A DNA stretch of 64,000 nt from Pseudomonas sp. GD03919. GTDB taxonomy: Bacteria; Pseudomonadota; Gammaproteobacteria; Pseudomonadales; Pseudomonadaceae. The notes beneath the pieces are model-generated. The model was not told the DNA's origin. It saw nothing but the letters and a program-made list of their open reading frames with translations, and did no database searches. The stretch spans positions 2,294,001 through 2,358,000 of the forward strand of contig NZ_CP104582.1 in NCBI RefSeq assembly GCF_029814935.1. The letters run 5' to 3'. Shown here piece by piece: positions 54,647-64,000 of the stretch. The position numbers and the translations under genes are program-made. How positions within the stretch are numbered: position 1 is the first letter of the stretch; the number at the start of each line of letters is the position of its first letter.

Positions 54647-55633
54647 TCAGATTTCCTTGCTGGCGACGTGACCAAACAGCTCCTGGGAGAAACGCACGCG
54701 CTCTTCTGCGTCTTCCTGAATACCCTTGGCTTTCAGTTCTTCCAGGCGGGCTTCCACGGCATGGGCGCGGTGGGTCAGGCCACAGTCATTGGCGATCTGG
54801 ATATTCAGGCCGGGGCGGGCATTGAGCTCGAGAATCAGCGGGCCCTTGTCCTGGTCCAGCACCATGTCCACGCCTATGTAACCCAGGCCACACAACTCGT
54901 AGCAGCCGGCAGCGAGCTTCATGAAACCGTCCCAGTTCGGCAGTTGCACGCCGTCCACCGCATTGGTGGTGTCCGGGTGCTTGCTGATCTTGTTGTTCAG
55001 CCAGGTGCCGCGCAGGGTCACGCCGGTGGCCAGGTCGACGCCGACGCCGATGGCGCCCTGGTGCAGGTTGGCCTTGCCGTTGGACTGGCGGGTCGGCAGA
55101 CGCAGCATGGCCATCACCGGGTAGCCCATGAGCACGATGATGCGGATGTCCGGCACGCCTTCGTAGCTGATGCTCTTGAAGATGGTGTCCGGGGTCACGC
55201 GATATTCGATCAGCGCACGGTCGCGGTGACCGCCGAGCGAGTACAGACCGGAGAGGATGTTGGAAATCTGCTGCTCCAGTTCCTCGTGGCTGACGATCTT
55301 GCCGGACACCGTCTTGAATCGGTCCTCGAAGCGGTCGGCGATGACCATGATGCCGTCACCGCCGGCGCCCTGCGCCGGCTTGATGACGAAGTCGGTGCGC
55401 CCGGCGATGATCTCATCGAGCTTGTCGATTTCCTTCTCGGTTTCGATGATGCCGTACAGCTCCGGCACATCGATGCCAGCCTCGATGGCCCGCTCCTTGG
55501 TGATGATCTTGTCGTCGACGATGGGGTACAGGTGCCGTTTGTTGTACTTCAGCACGTAATCCGCATTGCGTCGGTTGATGCCCATGATGCCTTTGGCTTC
55601 AAGGGCCTTCCACGTCTTGATCAGGCCGAACAT
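54647..55633 (-). CDS. RimK-like ATP-grasp ligase (alpha-L-glutamate ligase-like)
   Basis: 328 residues. The ATP-grasp fold shows FVIKPAQGAGGDGIMVI, DIRIIVLMGYPVMAMLRLPT and the metal-binding ILELNARPGLNIQIAN. It ligates an amino acid or peptide to an unknown acceptor. It is third in a tight minus-strand operon after a retropepsin-like protein and a 7TM inactive transglutaminase; the gap to the 7TM gene is 4 bp. The trio recurs in many gamma-proteobacteria. Fusion of these functions suggests processing of an envelope-linked peptide substrate. Confidence 0.88.
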   Translation of the reverse strand: MFGLIKTWKALEAKGIMGINRRNADYVLKYNKRHLYPIVDDKIITKERAIEAGIDVPELYGIIETEKEIDKLDEIIAGRTDFVIKPAQGAGGDGIMVIADRFEDRFKTVSGKIVSHEELEQQISNILSGLYSLGGHRDRALIEYRVTPDTIFKSISYEGVPDIRIIVLMGYPVMAMLRLPTRQSNGKANLHQGAIGVGVDLATGVTLRGTWLNNKISKHPDTTNAVDGVQLPNWDGFMKLAAGCYELCGLGYIGVDMVLDQDKGPLILELNARPGLNIQIANDCGLTHRAHAVEARLEELKAKGIQEDAEERVRFSQELFGHVASKEI

Positions 55634-55637
55634 GGTC

Positions 55638-57164
55638 TTAGTCCTTGAGGAAGGCTTTGAAACGGAACAGTTCGGTCAGGCGGTAGCCGCGGTAACGACC
55701 CATCGCCAGCATGAAAGCCACCAGAATCAACAGGATCGCCGGGAAGGTGAACACGAAGTACACCAGTTGCGGAACGCTCATCAGCAGGTGGGCGATGGTG
55801 GCGGCGAACAGGGTGCCGATGGCGACCTTGAAGGCATGGCTGCCGCCGCGCTCTTCCCAGGTGATCGACAGGCGTTCGATGGTCATGGTCAGAATCACCA
55901 TCGGGAACAGCGCCACCGACAGACCACGCTCCAGGCCCAGTTTGTGGCTGAACAGGCTGATGGCGGCGATCAGCACCACGACGAAGGTCAGCACCACCGA
56001 CAGGCGCGGCAGCATCTGCAGCTTCAGGTGTTCGAGGTACGAGCGTAATGACAGGCCGAGTGCAGTGATCACGGTAAACAAAAAGATACCGAAGCCCAGC
56101 TGGGTTTCGCGGAAGGCCAGAGCGATCAGCACCGGGGTAAAGGTGCCCAGCGTCTGCAAGCCACCGAGGTTGCGCAGGATCAGGATGACCAGCACGCCAA
56201 TCGGGATCATCACCATGACCATGAAGGTCTGCTGGGTCTGCAGCGGCAGGCCGTACAGCGAGTATTCGAGGAAGCTGGCGTCGGTGTTCTCGTCCGTCAG
56301 CTTGGCCAGGCGAATGGCGTTCATCTCGCTGTTGTTCAGGCTGAAGCTGACGGTGGCCTGGCGACCGCCTTCGAGGCTGACCAGTTCGCCGTCGCCGATC
56401 CACCAGATCAGACGATCGGCCGGCAGGCCCTGCTCACCGGTTTCCGGGTTGAAATACAGCCACTTCTGACCGTTGAAGCTGCGCAGCCAGAGCTCCGGCG
56501 ACTGCGCCACCTCGGCTTGCAGGCGAATGGTGTGCACGCGCTCCATCGGCACGTGGGCGATGGACAGCAGCAGATCGACGGCCTTGGCCTTGTTGGCGGT
56601 GGAGGCATCGCCACCGAGCAGCAGCTTGACGTTGTCATCATTGAGGTTGTTGACGCGCTTGATGGTCTCGCTGATGAAGGTCTCGACATCCGCCGAGTGC
56701 TGGCGGATCGGCGCCAGCAGGGCTTCGGCGGCAATCTTCTCGGGGCCTTCGACCGGGATGCTGTCGCGGAAAATCGGGCCTTTAGCAGGCGTCTGCTCGC
56801 CGCTGTAACGCTTGGTCAGAACCAGTCGGTAATAGAGGGTCTGCTTGCCATTGGCACGGCGTGCCGACCAGGTGACGCGGCGGTTGCCATCGACACGGTT
56901 GACGCTGACGCCGTAATTGTTGGAGATGAAGCTCTCGTTGAGGCTGACGTAGTCCTGGTTCAGCGGCGGGACGAACATCTGCAGCTTCACCGGCTCACGC
57001 GGGGTGGCCTGGAATTCGACCTTGGCGTCGATGTTCCACAGATCGTCGGTCTCATCCTCGGTGACCGGAATGCCGAGAATGAAGATTTGGTATGCCGTAA
57101 TCAGAATGCCCAACGTCACCAACAGGGTGATCAGGACTTTCAGATGCAGGGTAAGAGAGCGCAT
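55638..57164 (-). CDS. Inactive transglutaminase fused to seven transmembrane helices
   Basis: 508 residues. An N-terminal transmembrane helix (LITLLVTLGILITAYQIFIL), a periplasmic transglutaminase-like domain (about 40-290; the catalytic Cys is lacking, as LLLSIAHVPMERVHTIRL shows the core without it), then seven hydrophobic segments from about residue 315 (FMVMVMIPIGVLVILILRNLGGLQTLGTFTPVLIALAF onward). Known as a conserved partner of RimK-like ligases and retropepsin-like proteases. It may sense periplasmic state and act across the membrane. Gaps of 5 and 4 bp to its neighbours. Confidence 0.85.
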   Translation of the reverse strand: MRSLTLHLKVLITLLVTLGILITAYQIFILGIPVTEDETDDLWNIDAKVEFQATPREPVKLQMFVPPLNQDYVSLNESFISNNYGVSVNRVDGNRRVTWSARRANGKQTLYYRLVLTKRYSGEQTPAKGPIFRDSIPVEGPEKIAAEALLAPIRQHSADVETFISETIKRVNNLNDDNVKLLLGGDASTANKAKAVDLLLSIAHVPMERVHTIRLQAEVAQSPELWLRSFNGQKWLYFNPETGEQGLPADRLIWWIGDGELVSLEGGRQATVSFSLNNSEMNAIRLAKLTDENTDASFLEYSLYGLPLQTQQTFMVMVMIPIGVLVILILRNLGGLQTLGTFTPVLIALAFRETQLGFGIFLFTVITALGLSLRSYLEHLKLQMLPRLSVVLTFVVVLIAAISLFSHKLGLERGLSVALFPMVILTMTIERLSITWEERGGSHAFKVAIGTLFAATIAHLLMSVPQLVYFVFTFPAILLILVAFMLAMGRYRGYRLTELFRFKAFLKD

Positions 57165-57169
57165 GGGAA

Positions 57170-57706
57170 TTACTCGCCAGGGGTTGCGTCGTCGGTGCAG
57201 TCGGGTTTGCCGGCCGCGTATTTAAGGCTTGGGTCGACCATGGCTTCGAAGTGCTTGAGCGCTTCGGAGCCGATCAGAAGCGGGTATTGGAATGCGCTTC
57301 TGTCGGTCAAGTTCACTTCGATCGTGCGCAGGGTTTGCCCCATGCACAGTTCAAGGTCGATTACCGGGCGTGCCGTGTAGGTCTTGCCTTCATCTGGATC
57401 GTAGTCGCCAGCGCGGCGCTTGATCTTGCTGATGCGCGCCAGTGGGCGTTCGATGGTGCGTTCATGGGCGTCGTCGATGGCCAGCACGAAACGCACCCAG
57501 GTCTCTCCGTCACGCTTGAAGCGCTTGATGTCGCGCGCACTGAGCGAAGCGGTCTTGGCGCCGGTATCGAGCTTGGCGGCGACCTGCAGATCCAGTTCTT
57601 CTATGTGAATGTATTCGTTCAGGCCATAGACCGACTTGTCCATGGCCAGAGCCGGGCAGGACAGGGTCAGCAGGCAGAGCAACGAGGAGAAGGGTTTCAG
57701 TCTCAT
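57170..57706 (-). CDS. Periplasmic retropepsin-like aspartic protease (RimB/Zn_protease family)
   Basis: 178 residues from ATG 57706 with a signal peptide (MRLKPFSSLLCLLTLSCPALA). The aspartic active site reads AAKLDTGAKTASLSA (D-T-G), followed by the PLLIGSEALKHFEAMVDPS segment typical of this single-domain family; such proteins act as dimers like retroviral proteases. It is first in the operon with the 7TM and ATP-grasp genes. It was long annotated as ATP-dependent zinc protease, but no zinc motif is seen. Confidence 0.87.
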   Translation of the reverse strand: MRLKPFSSLLCLLTLSCPALAMDKSVYGLNEYIHIEELDLQVAAKLDTGAKTASLSARDIKRFKRDGETWVRFVLAIDDAHERTIERPLARISKIKRRAGDYDPDEGKTYTARPVIDLELCMGQTLRTIEVNLTDRSAFQYPLLIGSEALKHFEAMVDPSLKYAAGKPDCTDDATPGE

Positions 57707-57922
57707 GTGTCCTTGAGAGGGGATTGCCAGAGGCGGGTGGGCGACAGCGTCTGCCAGCATCCTGCCATATAAGTAAGTGCCTGGCAGTCTAGCAGGCATG
57801 GCAAAAGTCGGTAGTCGGGCGCGAATGGGCGGATTCTAACATGGGGATTTTCCGTGCTGACAGAAGGTTATGCAGCTTTCTGCATGTAAGGTCGCGGCGT
57901 GTTCGTATGGGTCGCCTCAAAA

Positions 57923-57936
57923 TATTGTCGACAATA
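57923..57936. promoter_or_regulatory. Candidate operator of the prp GntR regulator
   Basis: TATTGTCGACAATA is a perfect 14-bp palindrome 75 bp before the regulator gene; GTCGACAAT is repeated at 58001-58009 across the start codon. FadR/VanR-type GntR proteins bind such dyads. Autoregulation is inferred. Confidence 0.6.
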
Positions 57937-57998
57937 CTTTGGTCTGCTTTGACGTTTTTCTCTTTTTGGCGTAGTTTTACTGGCACTGAAGCATATCG

Positions 57999-58733
57999 GT
58001 GTCGACAATCATGCTGGTCGAATCAGCTACCCCCACAAGTCCTCAGGTGGATTCGGAAACACTTTCCGAGCATGTTTTCCGCCTGATTCAGGCCGCTATC
58101 GTCAAAGGCGAGATCGCGCCCGGCAGCAAGATCTCCGAACCGGAACTGGCGCGTACCTACGGCATCAGCCGGGGGCCGCTGCGCGAGGCGATCCATCGCC
58201 TGGAGGGGCAGAAACTGCTGGTGCGCATACCCCATGTGGGCGCCCGGGTGGTCTCGCTCAGCCATGCCGAGCTGATCGAGTTGTACGAAATCCGCGAGTC
58301 GCTCGAAGGCATGGCCTGTCGTCTGGCTGCCGAGCGCATGACCCAGCAGGAGATCGACGAGCTGCGCCGGGTGTTGGAGCTGCATGAGCAGGACGCCGCC
58401 TTCAAGGCCGGCGTTGGCTATTACCAGCAGGAAGGCGATTTCGATTTTCACTACCGGATCATTCAGGGCAGCGGCAATCGCACCCTGGCCACATTGCTCT
58501 GCGACGAGCTGTACCAGTTGGTGCGTATGTACCGCCTGCAGTTTTCCGCCACGCCCAACCGGCCGCACCAGGCCTTCGCCGAACACCACCGCATTCTCGA
58601 TGCCATTGCCGACCGTGACGGCGAGCTGGCCGAACTGCTGATGCGCCGTCACATCGGTGCGTCCAAGCGCAATATCGAGCGCCATTATCAGCACGCGCTC
58701 GCCACTTCATCCAAGACCCGAGGTGATTCATGA
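57999..58733 (+). CDS. prpR: GntR-family (FadR subfamily) regulator of the methylcitrate operon
   Basis: 244 residues (GTG 57999) or 240 (ATG 58011). The winged HTH ([45 protein letters not shown]) is followed by an FCD-type all-helical effector domain with metal-binding histidines. This gene type heads prpB-prpC-acnD-prpF clusters in pseudomonads, unlike the sigma-54 PrpR of enterics. Its TGA overlaps the prpB ATG, so regulator and enzymes share a transcript. The likely effector is methylcitrate or a related acid. Confidence 0.88.
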   Translation: MSTIMLVESATPTSPQVDSETLSEHVFRLIQAAIVKGEIAPGSKISEPELARTYGISRGPLREAIHRLEGQKLLVRIPHVGARVVSLSHAELIELYEIRESLEGMACRLAAERMTQQEIDELRRVLELHEQDAAFKAGVGYYQQEGDFDFHYRIIQGSGNRTLATLLCDELYQLVRMYRLQFSATPNRPHQAFAEHHRILDAIADRDGELAELLMRRHIGASKRNIERHYQHALATSSKTRGDS

Positions 58734-59617
58734 CTCAGCTTTCCGCCGGCCAGCGCTTCCGCCAGGCCCTCGCCATCGAGAGTCCGCTGCAGGTGATCGG
58801 TGCTATCAACGCCAACCATGCATTGCTGGCCAAGCGCGCGGGCTTTCGTGCCATCTACCTGTCCGGTGGTGGTGTCGCAGCCGGCTCGCTCGGCCTGCCT
58901 GATCTGGGCATCAACACCCTGGATGACGTGCTGACTGACGTGCGCCGCATCACCGACGTCTGCGATCTGCCGCTGCTGGTGGACATCGACACCGGCTTCG
59001 GCCCGTCGGCCTTCAACATCGAGCGCACCATCAAGAACCTGATCAAGGCCGGCGCTGCCGCCGCGCATATCGAAGACCAGGTCGGCGCCAAGCGTTGCGG
59101 TCATCGCCCGGGCAAGGAGATCGTCTCCACCGAGGAGATGTGCGACCGCGTCAAGGCTGCCGCTGATGCCAAGACCGACCCGGACTTCTTCCTCATCGCC
59201 CGCACCGATGCGATCCAGGCTGAAGGCGTAGACGCTGCCATCGAGCGCTGCCTGCGCTATGTCGAGGCCGGCGCCGATGCAATCTTCGCCGAGGCGGCCT
59301 ACGACCTGCCGACCTACAAGCGTTTCGTCGAGGCGCTGAAGGTGCCGGTGTTGGCCAATATCACTGAATTCGGCGCCACGCCGCTGTTCACCCGCGACGA
59401 ACTGGCTTCGGTTGGCGTGGCCATCCAGCTGTATCCGTTGTCGGCCTTCCGCGCGGCGAACAAGGCGGCGGAAAATGTCTACACCTCGATCCGCCAGAAC
59501 GGCCACCAGAAAGACGTAATCGAGCTGATGCAGACCCGCGCCGAACTCTATGACCGCATCGGTTACCACGCCTTCGAGCAGAAGCTCGACGCGCTGTTCG
59601 CCGCCGGCAAGAAGTAA
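58730..59617 (+). CDS. prpB: 2-methylisocitrate lyase
   Basis: Splits 2-methylisocitrate to pyruvate and succinate. 295 residues of the isocitrate lyase/PEP mutase fold: [28 protein letters not shown], the catalytic motif [13 protein letters not shown] (K-R/K-C-G-H), and [16 protein letters not shown]. Start coupled to the regulator by ATGA. Confidence 0.96.
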   Translation: MTQLSAGQRFRQALAIESPLQVIGAINANHALLAKRAGFRAIYLSGGGVAAGSLGLPDLGINTLDDVLTDVRRITDVCDLPLLVDIDTGFGPSAFNIERTIKNLIKAGAAAAHIEDQVGAKRCGHRPGKEIVSTEEMCDRVKAAADAKTDPDFFLIARTDAIQAEGVDAAIERCLRYVEAGADAIFAEAAYDLPTYKRFVEALKVPVLANITEFGATPLFTRDELASVGVAIQLYPLSAFRAANKAAENVYTSIRQNGHQKDVIELMQTRAELYDRIGYHAFEQKLDALFAAGKK

Positions 59618-59630
59618 AACCAGCGAGGTC

Positions 59631-59716
59631 GTAGGGTGGGCCGGGCGACGATTCGCTTCAGCCCACCGCATCAGCGCTGCCGGTTGGCTGAGGCGGTGGG
59701 CTGAAGCCCACCCTAC
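59631..59716. repeat. Intergenic palindrome, GTAGGGTGGG family, in the prpB-prpC gap
   Basis: Arms GTAGGGTGGG (59631-59640) and CCCACCCTAC (59707-59716), with inner CGCTTCAGCCCACC / GGTGGGCTGAAG pairing. It could moderate read-through from prpB to prpC. Confidence 0.8.
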
Positions 59717-59755
59717 CCAGAGCACAGCAGAACAAAAAGAGTCGAGGAGATAACC

Positions 59756-60913
59756 ATGAGTGCCACTGAAACCACCCCTGGCTTCAAACCGAAAAAATCC
59801 GTCGCCCTGAGCGGCACCGCCGCCGGCAACACCGCGCTGTGTACCGTTGGCCGCACCGGCAACGACCTGCACTACCGCGGCTATGACGTGCTCGACTTCG
59901 CCAACCGCTGCGAGTTCGAGGAAATCGCTCACCTGCTGGTGCATGGCAAGCTGCCGAACCTTGCCGAACTGGCCGGCTACAAGTCCAAACTCAAGGCCCT
60001 GCGCGGTCTGCCGGCTGGGGTCAAGGCGGCGCTGGAGCAACTGCCGCCATCCGCCCACCCGATGGACGTGATGCGTACCGCCGTGTCCGTGCTCGGCTGC
60101 CTGGCGCCGGAGAAGGACGATCACAACCACCCAGGTGCCCGCGATATCGCCGACAAGCTGATGGCTTCCCTCGGCTCGGCGCTGCTCTATTGGTACCACT
60201 ACAGCCACAACGGCAAGCGCATCGATGTGAACACCGACGACGATTCCATCGGTGGCCACTTCCTCCATCTGCTGCACGGCGAGAAGCCGCGCGAGTCCTG
60301 GGTGCGCGCCATGCACACCTCGCTCAACCTGTATGCCGAGCACGAATTCAACGCTTCGACCTTCACCTCGCGGGTGATCGCCGGCACCGGCTCCGACCTG
60401 TTCTCCTGCATTGCTGGCGCCATCGGCGCGCTGCGTGGGCCGAAGCACGGTGGCGCCAACGAGGTGGCCTTCGAGGTGCAGAAGCGCTACGACAGCCCGG
60501 ACGAAGCCGAGGCCGACATCCGCGAGCGAGTAGGGCGTAAGGAAGTGGTGATCGGCTTCGGTCACCCGGTCTACACCGTGAGCGACCCGCGCAACAAGGT
60601 GATCAAGGAAGTGGCCCGCGAGCTGTCCGTGGAGCAGGGCAATACCAAGATGTTCGACATCGCCGAGCGCCTGGAAAGCGTGATGTGGGAGATCAAGAAG
60701 ATGTTCCCCAACCTCGACTGGTTCAGCGCCGTGAGCTACCACATGATGGGCGTGCCCACCGCCATGTTCACCCCGCTGTTCGTCATCGCCCGCACCGCCG
60801 GCTGGTCCGCTCACGTCATCGAGCAGCGCATCGACGGCAAGATCATCCGCCCGAGCGCCAACTACACAGGCCCCGAAGACCTGAAGTTCGTGCCGCTCAA
60901 GGACCGTAAATAA
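59756..60913 (+). CDS. prpC: 2-methylcitrate synthase
   Basis: Condenses propionyl-CoA with oxaloacetate. 385 residues with the citrate-synthase catalytic set: His in [14 protein letters not shown], His in GPKHGGANE region and the Asp in [22 protein letters not shown] context; [14 protein letters not shown] is typical of PrpC-type dimeric synthases. GAGGAGATAACC precedes the ATG. One base separates it from acnD. Confidence 0.95.
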   Translation: MSATETTPGFKPKKSVALSGTAAGNTALCTVGRTGNDLHYRGYDVLDFANRCEFEEIAHLLVHGKLPNLAELAGYKSKLKALRGLPAGVKAALEQLPPSAHPMDVMRTAVSVLGCLAPEKDDHNHPGARDIADKLMASLGSALLYWYHYSHNGKRIDVNTDDDSIGGHFLHLLHGEKPRESWVRAMHTSLNLYAEHEFNASTFTSRVIAGTGSDLFSCIAGAIGALRGPKHGGANEVAFEVQKRYDSPDEAEADIRERVGRKEVVIGFGHPVYTVSDPRNKVIKEVARELSVEQGNTKMFDIAERLESVMWEIKKMFPNLDWFSAVSYHMMGVPTAMFTPLFVIARTAGWSAHVIEQRIDGKIIRPSANYTGPEDLKFVPLKDRK

Positions 60914-60914
60914 G

Positions 60915-63536
60915 ATGAATGACACCGTGAATAGCCAATACCGCAAGCGCCTGCCTGGCACCGTGCTGGATTACTTCGATGCCCGCGAAGCGGTTGAAGC
61001 GATCCAGGCCGGCGCCTGGGCGAAACTTCCTTACACCTCGCGCGTGCTCGCCGAGCAGTTGGTGCGCCGCTGTTATCCGCAGGATCTGACCGCATCGCTG
61101 GAACAGCTGGTGTACCGCAAGCGCGACCTGGATTTCCCCTGGTATCCGGCGCGAGTGGTCTGCCACGACATTCTTGGCCAGACCGCGCTGGTCGACCTGG
61201 CCGGCCTGCGCGATGCCATTGCCGAGCAGGGTGGTGATCCATCCAAGGTCAACCCGGTGGTGCCGACCCAACTGATCGTCGACCACTCGTTGGCCGTGGA
61301 AGCGCCGGGTTTCGACCCGGATGCCTTCGAGAAGAACCGCGCCATCGAGGATCGTCGTAACGAGGATCGCTTCCACTTCATCGACTGGACCAAGACCGCC
61401 TTCAAGAATGTCGACGTAATCCCGGCCGGCAACGGCATCATGCACCAGATCAACCTGGAGAAGATGAGCCCGGTGATCCAGGCGCGCGGCGGCATCGCCT
61501 TTCCCGACACCTGCGTCGGTACCGACTCGCATACCCCGCACGTGGACGCCATGGGCGTGATCGCCATTGGTGTCGGTGGTCTGGAAGCCGAAACGGTGAT
61601 GCTCGGCCATCCGTCGATGATGCGCCTGCCCGATATCGTCGGCGTCGAACTGACCGGCAAGCGCCAGCCAGGCATTACCGCCACCGATATCGTCCTTGCG
61701 CTGACCGAATTTCTGCGCAAGGAGCGGGTGGTGGGCGCCTGGGTGGAGTTCTTCGGCGAGGGCGCGGACAGCCTGTCCATTGGCGATCGCGCCACGATCT
61801 CCAACATGTGCCCGGAATACGGCGCCACCGCCTCGATGTTTTATATCGACGGCCAGACCATCGATTACCTCAAGCTTACTGGCCGCGAGCCGGAGCAGGT
61901 GGCGCTGGTGGAAACCTACGCCAAGACTCTCGGCCTGTGGAGCGATGCGCTGAAAACCGCCGAGTACGAGCGCGTGCTGCGTTTCGATCTGGGCAGCGTG
62001 GTGCGCAATATGGCCGGCCCGAGCAACCCGCATCGCCGCCTGCCCACTTCGGCGTTGGCCGAGCGTGGCATCGCCGACGAAGCCAAGCTGCAAGCCGGCA
62101 AGGGTGAGGAAGCCCAGGGGCTGATGCCCGATGGCGCGGTGATCATCGCCGCCATCACCAGTTGCACCAACACCTCCAACCCGCGCAACGTCATCGCCGC
62201 CGGTCTAGTGGCGAAGAAGGCCAACGCGCTGGGCCTGGTGCGCAAGCCCTGGGTGAAAACGTCGTTCGCGCCAGGCTCCAAGGTCGCCAAGCTGTACCTG
62301 GAAGAGGCCGGTCTGCTGCCGGAACTGGAGAAACTCGGCTTCGGCATCGTTGCCTACGCCTGCACCACCTGCAATGGCATGTCCGGCGCGCTCGATCCGA
62401 AGATTCAGAAAGAAATCATCGACCGTGACCTGTACGCCACCGCTGTGCTCTCGGGTAACCGCAACTTCGACGGGCGCATCCATCCCTATGCCAAGCAGGC
62501 CTTTCTCGCTTCGCCGCCGCTGGTGGTGGCCTATGCGATTGCCGGCACCGTGCGCTTCGATATCGAGCAGGATGCGCTGGGCACCGATGCCCAGGGCAAT
62601 CCGATCACGCTGAAGGACTTGTGGCCGAGCGATGAGGAAATCGACGCCATCGTCGCTGCCTCGGTGAAACCCGAGCAGTTCAAGCAGGTCTACATCCCGA
62701 TGTTCGACCTAGGCAGCGTGCAGGAGGCCGAGAGCCCGTTGTACGACTGGCGCCCGCAGTCCACCTACATCCGCCGTCCGCCGTATTGGGAAGGCGCGTT
62801 GGCCGGCGAGCGCACGCTCAAGGGCATGCGGCCCCTGGCGATCCTGCCGGACAACATCACCACCGATCACTTGTCGCCGTCCAACGCTATCCTGGCCGAC
62901 TCGGCCGCCGGTGAGTACCTGGCGAAAATGGGCCTGCCAGAGGAGGACTTCAACTCCTACGCCACCCACCGTGGCGACCACCTCACCGCGCAGCGCGCCA
63001 CCTTCGCTAACCCACAACTGGTCAACGAGATGGTCGTGGTTAACGGTGAAGTGAAGAAGGGCTCGCTGGCCCGCGTCGAGCCGGAAGGGCAGGTGATGCG
63101 CATGTGGGAAGCCATCGAAACCTACATGAACCGCAAGCAGAACCTGATCATCATTGCCGGTGCCGATTACGGCCAGGGTTCGTCCCGTGACTGGGCGGCC
63201 AAGGGCGTGCGTCTGGCGGGTGTTGAGGTGATCGTCGCCGAGGGCTTCGAGCGCATTCACCGCACCAACCTGGTGGGTATGGGCGTGCTGCCGGTGGAAT
63301 TCAAACCGGGCACCACGCGCCTGACCCTGGGTCTGGATGGCACCGAGACCTACGATATCGAGGGTGATATCTCGCCGCGCTGCGACCTGACCCTGGTGGT
63401 CAATCGCCGTAACGGCGAGACGCTCAAGGTGCCGGTGACCTGCCGTCTGGATACCGCTGCCGATGTCAGTGTGTACCAGGCCGGCGGCGTGCTGCAGCGC
63501 TTTGCCAAGGACTTCCTCGAAGGCGCGGTAGCGTGA
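60915..63536 (+). CDS. acnD: Fe-S dependent 2-methylcitrate dehydratase AcnD
   Basis: 873 residues of the aconitase superfamily. It dehydrates 2-methylcitrate to the trans form of 2-methylaconitate and needs PrpF to complete the conversion. Cluster ligands are visible as ITSCTNTSNPRN and the CTTCNG pair; DTCVGTDSHTPH and the swivel domain ADYGQGSSRDWAAKG follow. Presence of AcnD plus PrpF, in place of relying on PrpD alone, defines this variant of the methylcitrate cycle. The N-terminus reads MNDTVNSQYRKRLPG. Confidence 0.95.
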   Translation: MNDTVNSQYRKRLPGTVLDYFDAREAVEAIQAGAWAKLPYTSRVLAEQLVRRCYPQDLTASLEQLVYRKRDLDFPWYPARVVCHDILGQTALVDLAGLRDAIAEQGGDPSKVNPVVPTQLIVDHSLAVEAPGFDPDAFEKNRAIEDRRNEDRFHFIDWTKTAFKNVDVIPAGNGIMHQINLEKMSPVIQARGGIAFPDTCVGTDSHTPHVDAMGVIAIGVGGLEAETVMLGHPSMMRLPDIVGVELTGKRQPGITATDIVLALTEFLRKERVVGAWVEFFGEGADSLSIGDRATISNMCPEYGATASMFYIDGQTIDYLKLTGREPEQVALVETYAKTLGLWSDALKTAEYERVLRFDLGSVVRNMAGPSNPHRRLPTSALAERGIADEAKLQAGKGEEAQGLMPDGAVIIAAITSCTNTSNPRNVIAAGLVAKKANALGLVRKPWVKTSFAPGSKVAKLYLEEAGLLPELEKLGFGIVAYACTTCNGMSGALDPKIQKEIIDRDLYATAVLSGNRNFDGRIHPYAKQAFLASPPLVVAYAIAGTVRFDIEQDALGTDAQGNPITLKDLWPSDEEIDAIVAASVKPEQFKQVYIPMFDLGSVQEAESPLYDWRPQSTYIRRPPYWEGALAGERTLKGMRPLAILPDNITTDHLSPSNAILADSAAGEYLAKMGLPEEDFNSYATHRGDHLTAQRATFANPQLVNEMVVVNGEVKKGSLARVEPEGQVMRMWEAIETYMNRKQNLIIIAGADYGQGSSRDWAAKGVRLAGVEVIVAEGFERIHRTNLVGMGVLPVEFKPGTTRLTLGLDGTETYDIEGDISPRCDLTLVVNRRNGETLKVPVTCRLDTAADVSVYQAGGVLQRFAKDFLEGAVA

Positions 63537-63542
63537 TGACGC

Positions 63543-63725
63543 GGCCTGCTCCCTCTCCCATTTATGGGGGATGGCTGGGGAGAGGGTGGTGCAGGCGGCT
63601 CGATGTTGTCTGATAGGCCCTCTCGCCCGGTCCCTCTCCCGCAAGCGGGAGAGGGAGGCAAGCGCGTAGCCCGGATGAAATCCGGGAAAACCAGCACCAT
63701 CATTCCCGGATTGCATCCGGGCTAC
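63543..63725. repeat. Two palindromic repeats between acnD and prpF
   Basis: First a C/T-rich unit (CCCTCTCCC..GGGAGAGGG, with CCCTCTCCCGC-AAG-CGGGAGAGGG at about 63634-63656), then GTAGCCCGGATG..TCCGGGAA / TTCCCGGA..CATCCGGGCTAC (63666-63725). The second is nearly the same as the repeat at 14098-14151. Nothing else is recognised in this gap. Confidence 0.75.
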
Positions 63726-63739
63726 TCAGGACTGCACCC

Positions 63740-64000
63740 ATGGCTCATCTGCCTCAAGTAAAAATCCCCGCCACCTATATGCGTGGCGGCACCAGCAAGG
63801 GCGTGTTCTTTCGTCTGCAGGATCTGCCCGAGCGCTGCCAGGTGCCGGGCGAGGCGCGCGACAAGCTGTTCATGCGCGTGATCGGCAGCCCCGATCCGTA
63901 CTCGGCGCATATCGACGGCATGGGCGGCGCCACCTCGAGCACCTCCAAGTGCGTGATCCTGTCGAAAAGCAGCCAGCCCGATCACGATGTCGACTACCTC
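63740..64000 (+). CDS. prpF: 2-methylaconitate cis-trans isomerase PrpF, 3' end missing
   Basis: The first 87 codons are visible: MAHLPQVKIPATYMRGGTSKGVFF, then PDPYSAHIDGMGGATSSTSK, which is the hallmark opening of PrpF (diaminopimelate-epimerase fold). It isomerises the 2-methylaconitate made by AcnD so that aconitase can hydrate it. The gene runs off the window. Confidence 0.93.
   Translation, partial: MAHLPQVKIPATYMRGGTSKGVFFRLQDLPERCQVPGEARDKLFMRVIGSPDPYSAHIDGMGGATSSTSKCVILSKSSQPDHDVDYL

Noticed and set aside
58688..60961. 757-codon open frame on the minus strand
   Set aside because: It runs antisense across prpB and prpC and the repeat between them, and has no recognisable domain.

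Overview
The window reads as a chromosome segment of a high-GC Pseudomonas, most like the P. mendocina / P. oleovorans / P. alcaliphila group. This is inferred from gene content and order (pilU; liu leucine-catabolic operon; ABC permease/ATPase next to tesA; L,D-transpeptidase next to oprI; cysB-cysH-thrH-pabB; prpR-prpB-prpC-acnD-prpF), from GC-rich coding and from many Pseudomonas-type intergenic palindromes. No rRNA, tRNA or CRISPR was seen.

Layout. 1-3.7 kb: end of pilU, a decayed periplasmic binding protein, and an RsbQ-like alpha/beta hydrolase overlapping a PAS-GGDEF protein. 3.8-16.6 kb: branched-chain amino acid catabolism. acsA, liuE, liuD, liuC, liuB, liuA and liuR lie on the minus strand, and a divergent SDR (amber-interrupted), thiolase and acyl-CoA dehydrogenase lie on the plus strand, sharing a perfect 16-bp palindrome between the two units. 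16.7-18.8 kb: TonB receptor. 19.0-23.7 kb: gluconate locus with a gluconokinase fused to a TRAP small permease, the TRAP large permease, the binding protein and a LacI-type repressor. 24-28.7 kb: greB, ABC exporter, tesA.

28,405-34,877: a 6.5-kb integrative element inserted inside tesA and bounded by a 27-bp direct repeat. It supplies a new 3' half to tesA and leaves the old one stranded at the other end. It encodes a tyrosine integrase, a zinc-ribbon protein, two small membrane proteins, two small helical proteins and a capsid-like protein. It also holds about twelve sequence-divergent hairpins in a 540-bp non-coding array and three C9-C10 tracts. No replication, terminase or portal gene was recognised, so it looks like a minimal phage satellite or a phage remnant. 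This is the most novel part of the window.

35-46 kb: conserved gene, L,D-transpeptidase, an IS200-type element, a group IIC intron inserted exactly behind the oprI terminator, oprI, a GntP permease, a DAHP synthase, and a cluster with PilZ, thioredoxin-like, PanE-like and 5'-nucleotidase genes. 46-54.6 kb: uspA-type gene, cysB, an atypical cysH-like gene, thrH, an AraC/ferredoxin-reductase/membrane-hydroxylase module flanked by related palindromes, pabB, and a wrecked MalT/LuxR-type regulator. 54.6-57.7 kb: ATP-grasp / 7TM / retropepsin-like operon. 58-64 kb: methylcitrate-cycle operon, cut by the window end in prpF. Propionyl-CoA from isoleucine and valine breakdown would feed this last pathway.
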